Source: Lamellibrachia columna (taxonomy: Eukaryota > Annelida > Polychaeta > Sabellida > Siboglinidae). From it: a stretch of DNA of 64,000 nt. Under the pieces are notes generated by a model. It was not told the origin of the DNA and did not search any database. It worked only from the letters and a program-made list of their open reading frames with translations. The DNA is taken from contig OY759263.1 of assembly GCA_963662155.1 (NCBI GenBank), positions 24,069,571 to 24,133,570 of the forward strand, written 5' to 3'. This document shows, one piece after another, positions 1 to 11,883 of the stretch (within the stretch, counting starts at the first letter, position 1; every line of letters starts with the position of its first letter). A program made the position numbers and the translations under genes.

Positions 1-32
1 GTTACTTTTTATAGAAATCCAAAACTCACGAC

Positions 33-46
33 AGAGAGAGCGAGAG

Positions 47-100
<54 letters not shown>

Positions 101-116
101 TGTGTGTGTGTGTGTG

Positions 117-194
<78 letters not shown>

Positions 195-260
195 TGTGTT
201 TTTGTGTGAATGTGTCTGTGCGTGTGCTTGCGTGCGTGAGTGCGTGAGTGCGTGCGTGTG
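33..260. repeat. (AG)n followed by (TG)n microsatellite
   Basis: A run of AG dinucleotides with a few CG interruptions (about 33-98) changes into TG dinucleotides (about 98-192) and then into irregular TG/CG-rich sequence to about 260. It lies in what should be intron 3 of FReD gene 1. The Cys-Val and His-Thr open frames across it are repeat translations. Confidence 0.97.
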
Positions 261-823
261 TGCAAGAGCATGTGCTTCGAAACTTTTCTCCTTCATGTTG
301 CTGTTTGCAAAAATCCAGTCTGAAAATGTTTTACAAATTAAACTCCCTCAACTGGTTTAGCCCACAGCGAATCAGTACACTTTGTAGTGTGTGAATATTT
401 TTATCAGTTTACTAAAAGAGTTGTGTAGTTTTGTATTATATTATAGCTAGCGATAGTCAAATGTTCACCCGCGGTCCTTATGCTACATTATAATATATAG
501 AGCCGGACCACTTTTGAACCACTTTTCGAGCTAACTAGCATATTGAAATGAACACTATTCATAGGTTCAATGTTTCGCGAAATCAGTCTGAAACGAGACG
601 AGCGAAAAATAGAATTGTGGAGGAACCTTTAACCAAAATCCAGTCGACGTCTCTTTTAATGTGAAATACGTCTGAAGCAACGTGGATAAATGTATCGCTA
701 ATATTTGTTTCAATGTGAACTTCTGCTCCTTCGTGTTTTTCGTTGTGCAATATTAGTGAAATCAAACTTTTGTTCTTGCTATACCAACAGTTTGAATGGA
801 TTTAGTATTAATCGTTCACCCAC

Positions 824-2679
824 CAAGCCATAATTCGCCAGACAAATCTCCGAATCCTTTCTTGTAGGTGGCCCAGTCGCGGTAGAAGTTGAAGGTGCCG
901 TCCTGTCGTCGCTGGAACACCTACACGCGACAACTAACACTTACAAGCAACAACATACACACACATGCAATGTTCACCATTTCCTCCGCGCCAACTTCCG
1001 AGCAAAAATCTGTGCCTACTGCAGAACCAAGACTTGCCATCTCATAAAGACCGCGGATGAACATTTGATGATGATGATGTTGATGATGATGATGCAGACC
1101 TTGTAATTGACTGGATGTCTTGTCCATCCATGACATCCACACAACACAAATACAAAATGTAGCCGGGTTTGTCTATACTAAACTATTATAGATAATAAGA
1201 TTTAACGGATACGAACCACGAAACCATAGTATCAAAAGTATAAATGAGACCACCTTACCAGCCAACCGCCGCCGTCTGTCGTCATGTCGCAGTAGACCTT
1301 AATGGTCTTATTGGCCGCGACCAGACGGATGTCGTAAACGCCACTCTCCGAGTAACCTTCCCTCTTCAGCTCAGCGCAGTCGGTGGCAGACGGGCTTCCT
1401 GTCGTAGCTGATGTCGTAGCTGATGTACATGCAGACGTCTTGTTCCGAAGATCTGAATTTTTCGAAAGAAATAATTTTTCATCAGATTATTAAATCTACT
1501 AAAGCACGACCGACCGACCGACCGACCGACCGACCGACCGACCGACCGACCGACCGACCGACCGACCGACCGACCGACCGACCGACCGACCGACCGACCG
1601 ACCGACCGACCGACCGACCGACCGACCGACCGACCGACCGACCGACCGACCGACCGACCGACCGACCGACCGACCGACCGACCGACCGACCGACCGACCG
1701 ACCGACCGACCGACCGACCGACCGACCGACCGACCGACCGACCGACCGACCGACCGACCGACCGACCGACCGACCGACCGACCGACCGACCGACCGACCG
1801 ACCGACCGACCGACCGACCGACCGACCGACCGACCGACCGACCGACCGACCGACCGACCGACAGACCGACCGACCGACCGACCGACCGACCGACCGACCG
1901 ACCGACCCACCGACCCACCGACCGACCGACCCACCGACCGACCGACCGACCGACCGACCGACCGAACGAACGAACGAACGAACGAACGAACGAACGAACG
2001 AACGAACGAACGAACGAACGAACGAACGAACGAACGAACGAACGAACGAACGAACGAACGAACGAACGAACGAACGAACGAACGAACGAACGAACGAACG
2101 AACGAACGAACGAACGAACGAACGAACGAACGAACGAACGGACGGTCCTGGTAGACAGGATAGCGGACAAGCAGGCAGGCAGACAGAACGAACGCCCGAC
2201 CGACCGAAAAATATGCCCTTCCGGCTGTAAAAATATCCTATCGTCATTTTACTCTAAAATTAATTATACGTATAGATGTAAAAACAAATAGTATGACAAA
2301 GCCTACTACCAATAAGGAAAATATAAATCATACCTTTCTCAATTGTAAATATATTTTCTTTCATCGTGTTTCTCAGCTTATTCACATATTCGTGTTGTTG
2401 TTCCAGTGATTCATTGAACTGTTGCTGAAGCTGATGCAATGATTCTTGATATTTTCTGCGTTGTTGTTCCACGTCGTTGAAGTGTTGTTGCAGCTGTTCA
2501 GTTGAGTACTGGTGTTGTTTCTCCAGTTCCTTCAGTGAGTTGTGTAGGCGAGACACCATCGCAGTCAACGCACCATTGTCATCACAACATTTCGTGGTAC
2601 ACTGTGACAAAGTTGGTGTTAAATGTTCGACGCATACGATAACACACACTGCCAGGAGACGTGTTGCTTGTAAAAACAT
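824..2679 (-). CDS. FReD lectin gene 1 (exons 1-3 seen)
   Basis: Secreted fibrinogen-related protein, partial. Exon 1 is 2679..2334. It starts with Met, a hydrophobic signal peptide of about 26 residues and a CTTKCC segment, followed by a Gln/Glu-rich coiled coil, and ends at a GTATGA donor in phase 1. Exon 2 is 1452..1259. It follows a TTCAG acceptor, carries [10 protein letters not shown] and then [10 protein letters not shown] (the start of a fibrinogen C-terminal domain), and ends at donor GTAAGG. Exon 3 is 920..824 ([16 protein letters not shown], ending LWLG) with donor GTGGGT. All three are open and join in frame. Exons 4 and 5 would lie left of the window edge. FReDs bind sugars or acetyl groups and act in innate recognition; that role is inferred from the family. 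Gene 4 is the best paralogue. Confidence 0.82.
1508..1963. repeat. (CCGA)n microsatellite in FReD gene 1 intron 1
   Basis: About 110 units of CCGA, pure apart from a few CAGA and CCCA variants near the right end. It lies between exon 1 and exon 2, about 55 bases from the exon 2 acceptor. Both strands are open in several frames (Arg-Pro-Thr-Asp and Arg-Ser-Val-Gly repeats) because a 4-bp repeat without stop triplets cannot make stops; this is not coding. Confidence 0.97.
1964..2140. repeat. (CGAA)n microsatellite abutting (CCGA)n
   Basis: About 44 perfect units of CGAA directly continue the CCGA tract, one substitution per unit away from it. This second block is absent from the homologous introns of genes 2, 3 and 4, so it arose in this copy only. 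Confidence 0.96.
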
Positions 2680-2945
2680 GACGGCGGGTATGAGGATCGA
2701 GCTATGTACGCTGCAGACGTTGTCGCAGTCTCGGACAGTAACTAGACTGCGTCTCGACCAGTCAAGCTAATATGTGCGATCTAGGTCGTGACAACAGAAC
2801 GACTAGCTTGACAGCGTTAATAATTCACATAACTAAACCCTATTTCAGAAATGTGTCAATGCCATTACTCTCAGATGGAATGTTCACCAGCAAGAAAATA
2901 TGGGCAAACGTATGCAGCGTACTGATTGAAAACATATTAGGATAG
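2680..2945 (-). promoter_or_regulatory. Conserved upstream block of FReD gene 1
   Basis: This block is shared with the sequence upstream of exon 1 in genes 2, 3 and 4 and with an orphan copy near 45.2-45.5 kb. Shared landmarks on the plus strand are the GTCTCGACCAGTCAAGCT region, a (G)ATATGTGCG core, and further out TTCACCAGCAAG and GGGCAAACGTATGCAGCGTA. On the gene strand the core reads CACATATTAG about 90 bases before the ATG, a plausible weak TATA-like site. The promoter role is inferred from position and conservation. Confidence 0.5.
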
Positions 2946-2949
2946 ACGG

Positions 2950-3960
2950 GGGTCTATGCAAAAATTATTCGCAGTTTCAGAACGCTTATTTACAATAGAC
3001 AATAAGTGAAATGTTTAACATGTCATGATATAATGTGTAATCGACACGACATAAACACGAACAGGCGGTGTTTTACTTCGAAACACATAATATTCACGGA
3101 GTTGCTACTGTTGCAATTGAATGTGAGTAGATTGTAATGAGTACCCGTTCGATGCCCATGGCGAGACGAATAATTACACAGTTAGCATTTACATGGCTTG
3201 GACCAACATTTGTAAAACAATTACAGAATGCATTCCTGATTTGATCGGAACCTTTAATTAAATTATTATTTTATTTAAAATATGTAGAAATGCCAGATTT
3301 AGCGTTGCATTTCCGATGCATGGTTCCTTTGTAATTTCTACGTTTTTAGAGTCATTTCTTCGAATGGCAACCATATTTATTAGAACAGTTAATTATAATT
3401 GTATAATTGGACGCTGAGGAAATAAAGACGACGAGGGATAATAAATCAGTGTTATGATGATTTATGAAACGCTTTGTAATTAAAACAATTATATCAAACC
3501 TCTGAGGACGGGCCTAGATACCAATGCTGACCATGACCCGTTCTGCTTATTATTTTAAACTTTCTCTCATAAAAAGAAGTGCTTCTTTAATTTAACATGA
3601 ACTTGTGTGAACGACTGTAGGTTCCCGTGTTTCAGTACTGCATAATTTTGGTCACAGGTGGTTAAACAACTAGCACATTCTGGCGACGTTCTTGAACCAT
3701 GTCAACCTGCGTACCCATGATTTATCGTACCTTCTTGACCTCGCTGTTGTGCTATGTTGAAGCAAAATGCATATCACTGTTTTAGAGTTTTAAATAAAAT
3801 TTCAGATACAACATATGCAGCTTTAAACCGAAACAAAACTCATGGTTCGCACGAAATACGTTATATTCAATTTGCATTAACATGTATTTAACCCAATATA
3901 GGCACTATGCAACGTAGAACAACTTGTAATTTGAAAGCACCACCACACCTCCCCCCGTGC
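2950..3960. other. No recognisable feature
   Basis: AT-rich sequence without a long open frame, RNA gene or tandem repeat that I can recognise. It lies between the upstream block of FReD gene 1 and a repeated 400-bp block. Confidence 0.6.
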
Positions 3961-3974
3961 TGACTGACATTAAT

Positions 3975-4745
3975 CAAACAGTCTGCGTCAGCGACAGGCT
4001 CTCCGCGAATCACCGCTCTTTCTCCTCTATCCGGGACGTCCCCTTCATTCGAGGTCTAGGCAAATATGCAAAAAAATTGTTTATGTTCGAGAACTTCCTC
4101 TTACACGTTTGGTTGGGCCGTATCAAAAGTTGGAAAGTGCTACACAAAATAATCAACATTTGTATTAATGTAATCCACTGCAAAGTTGATGTAACCGATG
4201 GTTCGATGGTAAAACATATATCAATTATTGGGTCTGATGTTAGTGATTTCTTGATATCTTGTTATTCAGGCAGACCAATCAGAGAACGCCATTGTTGTAC
4301 TCTCGATAAAACATATGCTGCTTCTTCATCCACATGCCACCAGGACAGTGTTGCTTTGGATGCAGGTTTATTATCAGTATAGATAAATTGTCCATGTTGA
4401 GATGGATTTATTAATTTATGCGTAACGAGGAAGTCATTCGAGGTCGGGGTAGACATACAAACAATAGTTTATGTTCGAGAACTTATACACGTTTGGTTGG
4501 GCCGTATCAAAAGTTGCAAAGTGCAACACAAACTAAAAACATTTACATTAATCTAAACATTTACATTAATCTAATCCACTGCATAGTTGATGTATCCGAT
4601 GGTTCGATTGTAAAACATATATCACTTATTGGGTCTGAAATTAGAACAGATAACACCATTGTTGTACTCTCGACAAGTCAACTGTTGCTTCTTTGACCAC
4701 ATGCCATCAGGACTTTGTTGCTTTGGATGCAGGTTTATTCTTAGC
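3975..4745. repeat. Two degenerate tandem copies of a 300-400-bp block
   Basis: The segment about 3980-4378 (starting GTCTGCGTCAGCGACAGG) is repeated in shorter form at about 4440-4740 (sharing GTTTATGTTCGAGAACTT and GGTTGGGCCGTATCAAAAGT). A third copy lies at 45.73-46.11 kb, also upstream of an FReD copy. Short open frames here differ between copies and look incidental. The origin is unknown. Confidence 0.8.
4385..4442 (-). pseudogene. Tiny LINE B reverse-transcriptase fragment
   Basis: On the minus strand this encodes NDFLVTHKLINPSQHG, which aligns with EFLVKHKW..KHG in the LINE B fragment near 7.07 kb and with RHKLFNPFQHG near 52.2 kb. It sits exactly between the two copies of the 400-bp block, so it may mark the boundary or the trigger of that duplication. 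Confidence 0.55.
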
Positions 4746-4749
4746 ACAG

Positions 4750-5789
4750 CTAACTGTTATGTTCCCCACTGATAATGATGTTTACGTCATATACCGGTTT
4801 GAAAAACGTTGTCTTGTATAGAATATATGGCACTCTTCAATACATCGTGTGCAGTACAATACAACTCGGCACCAAGGTTCATTCTCCTAGAAACGGGACA
4901 GTCACTGTTTGACGTACATACACCTCAAGAAGGAATTTCATTTGTTGGTAGCCTCGTAGCAGTTGCTGTGGAGAATGACGGATGTTAAGACTATTGGAGG
5001 AGAACACTTCGTCAATCATGACATGTATGTACATATGATGTGCGAGTCCTCCTTGAAACCAAATTACGTTATCACACCAAGCCGTTATGTATTCGAGGTG
5101 CATTCAATATAAGATATTCTAACCGCGCTCAAGTCATTGCAGTTACGTATAATTGCTGCCGTCTGGTGGACAGGTTTGCATTACATTGACGTGATGAGTA
5201 ATGTTCACCGTAACCACAACCCACAATACATCAAATTAATCGTGGCGCATAATATATTTAATGTATAATTGAAAAAGGAAACATAAGCAATTTGCTTCTT
5301 TTCCATTGTCTTAAATCTGTTTAATAGTTGATTGGCTGATTCATTGTATGTACATTCATTTATGTTATTTGAGACAATAAACATTATTATTATATTGCAC
5401 CGAATTGAAATAAAAACAGTATTTTCATAAGCAATTCCTGAACATAGCCAAAATCGCGGTTAAATTTAAGTTAAATGTTCCAGGAATATGTTTTCTTTAA
5501 TGTATGTAAAATAATAAATAACCCAACAAAGGAATGCAAGGGGTGACGAAGTAAAAGAAAATAATTGTACGAGGCTTATCGGCTTTGCGGCTACATTTTC
5601 CCGATTGCAGATACCATATGTGATGGGATTCCGTACGAGATTAAGATTCTCCACAGAGAGGGTCTGTGGATGCCGTCGAATGCTCGATAGCGATGGGTAA
5701 TCAGTACTCTTTACATGTCTCTTTATTTATTTGCGGATAACTATTTGCTCGGAACATGAGCGTTTTGGCCTAAAGCCTGCTTGTTCCTC
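4750..5789. other. Non-coding; left part duplicated at 46.2-46.5 kb
   Basis: About 4790-5030 is similar to 46.22-46.50 kb (shared AGAATATATGGCA, CTTCAATACATCG and AGAAACGGG.CAGTCAC). Together with the 400-bp block and the FReD upstream block this defines a segmental duplication between the gene 1 and gene 4 neighbourhoods. I see nothing in the remainder. Confidence 0.55.
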
Positions 5790-6425
5790 ACGCATTTTTC
5801 TATCCACAACATCTGGCATTCCGTTCAGTATTATGCAGCACACCACCTGGTATTGGCAGCACTGTCAGTTGCGTTTTGGTTAGATTTTCTTTCTTGGGGA
5901 ATCAGAAAAAAAGTACCATCTTTCCAGTCCTCGGGAACGACGCCTGAGTCCCAGATCTGTTTGTGGAGTCCACAAACCCACTGTATGATTGTTTCCGTCT
6001 CTTTGATCATTTCAGCTGTGATTCCGTCCATGTCAGGTGATTTGTTATTTTTAAGAGTCGCAGTAACCTTCCTCAATTCTTCTTCTTATATATCTATTGG
6101 GAGTGCGCTGTGTGGGTTGTCATTTTAATATGCAAGCACTTATATACATGTTAAATAGTGAAACTACTAAATTAGGTAAGAAAATCGTACTTTATTTCTT
6201 TAGAACTCTATACACTCTTTCTACTTATAGCATTTGCTTTAATGTTTTCATTTAGAAGTGCAATTGAAGTATTATGTGATCGTTACTCTGTATAAAACCG
6301 CATGTACATTTGTATAACATTATTTTTTATCTCTCTCTTTGCTTTGGAGTATTAGGTCAACTAGGAAAGTTTTTAAAGGGTTTTGTCCATCATGTTTGGT
6401 TGTGTGTCTTCTGCTTTCGATAATA
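5790..6425. repeat. Repeat block, second copy at 11.14-11.69 kb
   Basis: This block is present again in the same orientation at 11136-11690. Both share CTGGTATTGGCAGC, AATATGCAAGCACTTATAT and CATCATGTTTGGTTGTGTGT. It contains a reverse-transcriptase fragment on the minus strand (next entry) and directly precedes a LINE B fragment. Confidence 0.8.
5831..6090 (-). pseudogene. Non-LTR reverse-transcriptase N-terminal fragment
   Basis: The minus strand encodes LKNNKSPDMDGITAEMIKE, then IQWVCGLHKQIWDSGVVPED and WKDGTFFLIP. This is the typical motif 1-2 region of a non-LTR reverse transcriptase (N.K.PG.DGI..E..K; W...I..PIPKKG). The KKGN..NWR continuation is missing and the frame runs into unrelated sequence, so it is a truncated relic. 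The clade is unclear; RTE- or jockey-like elements carry this pattern. Confidence 0.75.
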
Positions 6426-7495
6426 TTGATGTGGGGAGTATATAAAACCACTGGAAATGTAGAAGACTACACAAACAACAAAGAGGCACTTAATCTAGCT
6501 ACAATTGAAATTTGAAAATCTAAAAGAACCTTTGAACAAACATTGCCAGGAAATATAAAAAAATACAGCAAGAGTTTCAGAAAGTTCGAGATAAGGTGGG
6601 ACCTGAAAAGCAACAGGGAACACATAATTTCAGACGGTTTTCAAATAGCAGAGGTCCTGAATGAATATTTCAGCTCAGTTTTTACCGCAGAAGATATCAG
6701 CTCACTTCCAGTTCCTTTTACTAAATTTGATGGCAATAAATCAGAACATTTAGGACAGTTATTTGTAACTCCTGAAATGATAGCAAAGCACATTAAGAAG
6801 ATGAAAGATAGTACATCACCTGGAGTTGAGGGGATACCACCAAAACTGCTTAAGGAAATTGTTGAGCAAATTAGTACACCACTTGCAAAAGTATTTAACT
6901 TGTCACTAGAAGAAGGAATAGTTCCTTCAGAATGGAAAGAAGCAAACATTACGCCGCTATTTAAGAAGGGATCGAGGAACAAGCCAGACAATTACAGACC
7001 AGTGAGCTTAACATCAGTTGTATGTAAATTACTTGAAACATTAATTAGAGACCACATGGTGGAATTCCTTGTAAAACATAAATGGGTTCCGAAAAGCAAG
7101 GTCATGCCTATCCAATCTCTTATGTTGTTTGGAAGAAATCATAAAGTGGGTAGATGACGGGTAACCAGTGGATATTGTCTACTTATATTTTCAGAAAGCT
7201 TTCGATAAAGTGCCACATCAAAGATTGTTACTTGAACTAAAAGCCCACGATATAGATAATGATATAATCAACTGGATAGAAAAAGTGGCTTGCACAGAGA
7301 AGACGGAGAGTAATAGTAGATGGTGAGATTTCAAATTGGAAATCTGTTTTGAGTGGGGTACCACAGGGATCAGTATTAGGCCCTATACTATTTTTAATAT
7401 ATATAAATGATTTGGAGATGACATATCTAGCAAAGTACTGAAATTTGGAGATGACACAAAAGTATTCAGTAAGGTTACTAATGATACAGATAAAC
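6426..7495 (+). pseudogene. LINE B fragment (linker to RT palm), frameshifted
   Basis: Starts with MWGVYKTTGNVEDYTNN and a degenerate linker, then an open frame (6543-7157) with LNEYFSSVFTAEDISSLPVP, SPGVEGIPPKLLKE, WKEANITPLFKKGSRNKPD and NYRPVSLTSVVCKLLE. After a frameshift near 7.1 kb come YFQKAFDKVPHQRLL (motif A), [20 protein letters not shown] (motif B) and a decayed FGDDTKVFSKV (motif C, usually FADDTK). The element breaks off near 7495; its C-terminal half is absent. It is a jockey/CR1-superfamily reverse transcriptase. Other pieces of the same family lie near 4.4, 11.1, 48.4-49.4, 51.9-52.2, 56.3-56.7 and 60.3-60.7 kb. Confidence 0.88.
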
Positions 7496-8795
7496 ACTGA
7501 CGTTGACTACCGTGCTGCCACCTAGCAGTAGTCAATCAGATGAAGACAACTAAAAGCTGTTTTGAAGTAACTGGTAAAATTGACGGGTGAAAACGAGATA
7601 AAAGATTAATGTATTACAATCACGTATATTACATTAAATCAATACAGCGTTTGTAATTAAAAGAATATAGGGTAATTCCATAATTGTGGTACACTTTCAG
7701 GCAATTTCTCTCCCGGCTATTTGGTGCATCTCAGCATGTTTTCAAATATTATTATGTATTTACTGGGATGCTATAAAATATTACCTACGCATGTATGTAG
7801 TTTACATTACACATTATATGAAGCATGTGACCGCTTTTGCATGTGGCAAGCGCAGTAATAGCTATGTCCCTAAGGTATCCATTGCTAGTAGACGTGTATT
7901 CTCACAACAGTAACAGTATGAGGTAAATGCACCCACAATTAGTAGACTTGGTACCAATCAACTAGGAGAGTAAGAAGATAACTTTGTCATCGTGTCTTCT
8001 ACATTGTGGAAATGTTTTTCTTGTCAATGTCATTCGGATAATTGTCAGAAAGACAATGCCTTTACATTGAAAGATATACTGGAATAAATGATCCGATATT
8101 GATTCAACCAATTGACAATTTTGGCTGCTGTGGCGATGACATAATATAAATTACAGGGCCACCACAAACGGCCGTATCACAAACCAATCACACAAAACAC
8201 ACAATTTGAATTCAAGGTTGATTTTAATCAGGTTCATCGAGGAAACAACTGAAATTCAGTCTTGGTAAAGTTGAATGAAAATGTCATTGAATTAGTGACA
8301 TAGTGGTTTACAACGCGCTGGCAATTCGTTACGTTAGGGGAGACCGTGGCAAATTGCTACAATGTTCAGCTAAGTTATATTTTGCATATTTCTTTCTTTT
8401 GTTTTTCCGTAAAATTATAATAATATTTAAAAGTAATCCAGCTATATGTCGCCGTACATATTTCCTTGGTTTCTGATATATTGTTGTGCGTCATTTAGAC
8501 TTCAAAGAAGTGTCTCATCTTTGGCAACTTCCCCTAAATCAATAACACTATATAATGTGTATTAATAATTATATAAACTTACAAATATGACCGACCATCC
8601 TCCGGACGGGACAATTTGACAGTTCGTATGTGTTTACCAAATGTCAGGATACAAAACATTATCATAGAAGTGTCCATCTTTACCTTTGTACTTGGTGCTG
8701 CTAGTCATTCTCTTGAAATTGCGAAGTAATATTGGCCGCCATAGTGACGTCAAACGACGCCTTGTCCTTGTATCAAGTAAAAATTGACAATCGCT
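7496..8795. other. No recognisable feature
   Basis: AT-rich sequence with only short open frames. A stretch around 7590-7790 resembles 26.10-26.24 kb weakly (shared TTAATGTATTACAATCAC), which may be another dispersed repeat. Confidence 0.5.
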
Positions 8796-9210
8796 GAAAA
8801 TACTCATGACGTTGTCAACAATTGAACGTAATTATTGGCGTATCGTTCCTGACAGTTTTACGCTAAAGTTACAAAGGGTATTTCGATTGTAGAAAGGGTA
8901 ATGGCGGGATGAATAAAAAAAAAAATACGACGACCCGACCGTGGGGTCGTAGATGCAACCCTGATAGCTAGGCACCCGAGGTCGAGATTTGGAGTAGCTT
9001 AGCATACATATGATAATTCCCCAACAATAAAATGGTAAGTTAATTAAAAAGAAATCGACCATGAGACTAATAAGTGGGTGTGGACCAAATACAAAGTTTA
9101 CAAAACATCGCAATAATTACCCCATGATTCCAGAGACACATGATAATTGTTGTGAATGCAGAAAAGTAGTGAAGTAGTCCCTAGATGGATGCGTCCAGTC
9201 CGCGAGCTGG
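8796..9210 (+). repeat. Left arm of a large inverted repeat
   Basis: About 400 bases that recur in inverse orientation at 10699-11082. Matching landmarks: GACGTTGTCAACAATTGAAC, ATTTCGATTGTAGAAAGGGT, a short A-run, CGACCCGACCGTGGGGTCGT and AGTAGTGAAGTAGTCCCTAG. Together with the right arm it bounds a 2.29-kb unit, probably a foldback or long-TIR element. Confidence 0.9.
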
Positions 9211-9639
9211 ATGACGATGCGCATAAGGAGCTTGGGAATGTGTTTACATATGAACGTAAGAGTTACATAATGGATATTCATCACAAACACACGTTAACTA
9301 AAATTCGCTGTGTCAAATGTTGGAGCTATTGACATGCTAGTTCTTGTTATGCAATGTTAGTTGCCACAAATCATTGCTTGGCTGTTCATATTATAGCTGC
9401 TGCTGCTGGCGCCGACTAGTGATTAACAAATAATGGCATATATTAGTTAGTGCTCATAAAAAAGACTGCATAGAGACATACATGCTTACGTACGTACATA
9501 CACGCCCACACGCGTATATATTACGGCTGTTTAACAACAAGGATTGTGAAGCGATTGTTCAGATTGGTGGTTGTAATAATATTAATATTTTTCTCGTTTT
9601 TCACGGCTAATTTTACTTTTTTATACATAACAGCTGATA

Positions 9640-10062
9640 GCTGTCTTCGTGAGATTCACTACCACCAAGTAGTCATTGTACGCACAAAAAATATATCAGG
9701 CCCGCAGGTTGGAGGGGAGCGTTATGTGCGTTCCCACCCCCATCTCGCTTCGTCAGACACAATATTAATGTTGATGGTCGGTCACACCGAATGGCTTCGC
9801 TTCAGCATTCGTGTTTTTTGGGGCCGCTGACACACTGTGACTTAAGAGTTACACAGACAATATTTGGGTTTTTTTGGCGGGGGGCGTTGAGGCGGAAGAA
9901 TTTCGCTTCATCAGACATTTTGTTGGGACTTAGAGTTCGGCTTCGTGAGACAGTTGTGTGTGGGGAGGAATTCCGCTTCGTCAGACGTGTTTTTGGGGCC
10001 CGCTGAGACAGTGAGACGGAAGAGTTACACTTCGTCAGACAAATTGTTGTGGGGGCGTTATG
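9640..10062 (+). repeat. Degenerate tandem repeat built on GCTTCGTCAGAC
   Basis: Inside the inverted-repeat element, GCTTCGTCAGAC-like units recur at irregular spacing of roughly 40-90 bases, each followed by a G-rich or T-rich stretch (GTTTTTTGGGG, TTTTTTGGCGG). It looks like a decayed minisatellite in the core of the element. Confidence 0.65.
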
Positions 10063-10698
10063 ATGGTTACCATATGTATGAAGTGCTTTGCTAAGAAGAC
10101 AAACAACTAAAACTTATTTGCATCAATCCACGTAAACTGTTGCCGGTTTGTTGGCAGATTACTGGATATATTAACTTTCCACTTGACGCCCTTCCCATCA
10201 GATAATTGCAATATCACGTTCCCTTTTATACTTGTTCTCGAATATGGATACCACGACGCTCTTGTATTGGTTGTGCTTATCAACATTATATTATCCGTCC
10301 ACTATGGTGTTAAACTTTACAAGTTTTCGACAGAATATCCCGTCTCGCGCACCTGCTACTAAATGTCCCGCTCCCTCAAACTGTTAAACTTCACACAAAA
10401 GACTTGTGGTTTTACCTTTATAAATTCAGCTGATCGTAATAATATAAATGCATGCTGCATATATGCTATCACGAGATGATGTGGCAAAGGTCTCAATCTC
10501 CCATCTCCCACCTATTTTGGGGGCCAACCTCCCACCAATTTAAAGAGTCCACTGAGTACTAATTCCTATTTTTGTGGTAAACCTCCCACGTCCCTCGGAT
10601 TCTTAGGAACAAACTCCCACCTCCTACCCGAAGCATTTTAATGCGGTGGTGCGTCAACTTTTGTGGCGCCACCTGGCGATCAAAATTGTACGGTTTCA

Positions 10699-11082
10699 GC
10701 TCGCGGACTGGTCGCATCCATCTAGGGACTACTTCACTACTTTTCTGCATTCACAATAATTATATAGTTTCTCTGGAATAATGGGTAATCATTGCGATGT
10801 TTAGTAAACTTTGTATTTGGTCCACACCCACTTATTAGCCTCATGGTCGACTTCTTTGCAATTAACTTACCATTTTATTGTTGGGGAATTATCATATGTA
10901 TGTTAAGCTACTATCAGAGCTGCATCTACGACCCCACGGTCGGGTCGTCGTAGTTTTTTTTTAATTCACCCCGCCATTACCCTTTCTACAATCGAAATAC
11001 CCTTTGTTGCTTTAGCGTAAAATTGTCCGGAAAGATACGCCAATAATTACGTTCAATTGTTGACAACGTCAATAGTATTTTC
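10699..11082 (-). repeat. Right arm of a large inverted repeat
   Basis: Inverse copy of 8796-9210 with a few small indels, ending with GTTGACAACGTCAATAGTATTTTC. No transposase is visible between the arms, so the unit is non-autonomous if it is a transposon. Confidence 0.9.
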
Positions 11083-11135
11083 CTTTTTGTGTTCAATGAT
11101 ACTCTCAATTTCATATTTTAGAATGTTCAAACATT
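11083..11135 (-). pseudogene. Tiny LINE B linker fragment
   Basis: The segment CAATGATACTCTCAATTTCA with its continuation TATTTTAGAATGTTCAAACA matches the LINE B linker near 60.59-60.64 kb. It sits between the inverted-repeat arm and the duplicated block that starts near 11136. Confidence 0.55.
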
Positions 11136-11690
11136 CACGCGGTTCGCCATCTACAACATCTCCCATTCGGTTCCGAATTATGTATCAGACCACATTTCCT
11201 GGTATTGGCAGCGGTGTCAGTGTCATTCTGTTAGATTTTCTTCCTTTGGGAATCAGACAACAGCGCCATCTTTCCATTCATTGGGTCGACGCCAATCTCT
11301 AATATTCCGTCCATGCAAGGTGGCTTGTTATATCGCGGTGACCTTCATGAATTCTTCATTCTGTGTGTTTATTGGGATTTTCAGTCTGACCGGGATTAAT
11401 ATGCAAGCACTTATATGCATGATAAATAGTGACGACGCTACTAAATTAGATTATAACTTTCTACTTAATTTGTTAGGACTTTATACACTCTATTTATAGC
11501 ACTAGCATTAGTGTGTGTATTTATAAATGCAACTGAAGTGGTATAGTTTCGTTACTTTTTATAAAACCCCATGTGCATTTGGATAAAAGTATTTTGTTTT
11601 AGGTCAAATGAGAAAGTCCTTAAAGATTTAAGGGTTCATGTGCATCATGTTTGGTTGTGTGTCCTCTCTTTTCGATAATAGTTATCCATA
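11136..11690. repeat. Second copy of the 5.79-6.43 kb block
   Basis: Same order and orientation as 5790-6425 but more decayed: the reverse-transcriptase fragment of the first copy is partly deleted and out of frame here. Confidence 0.78.
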
Positions 11691-11883
11691 TTTAACCTTG
11701 TTCGGTCCGGATCCTGCTTGGCGCTGCCAGGGATTTTCTTGGCAATGCGGTATACCCATATCAAGCCATTTCGGCTAGCTGCGTCCTTAGCCTCCCGAGT
11801 ATGTATGTAGAGCCAATCGCGTTTTTCCTTTTCAATATGAGGCGTCGTAGCGGACAAAAGGCTGATGAAACGACAATACCTGT

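Noticed and set aside
1423..2247. Long open frames of Arg-Pro-Thr-Asp and Arg-Ser-Val-Gly repeats (also at 22.9-23.5 and 27.3-28.1 kb)
   Set aside because: They are translations of the (CCGA)n microsatellite, open on both strands, and lie in an intron.
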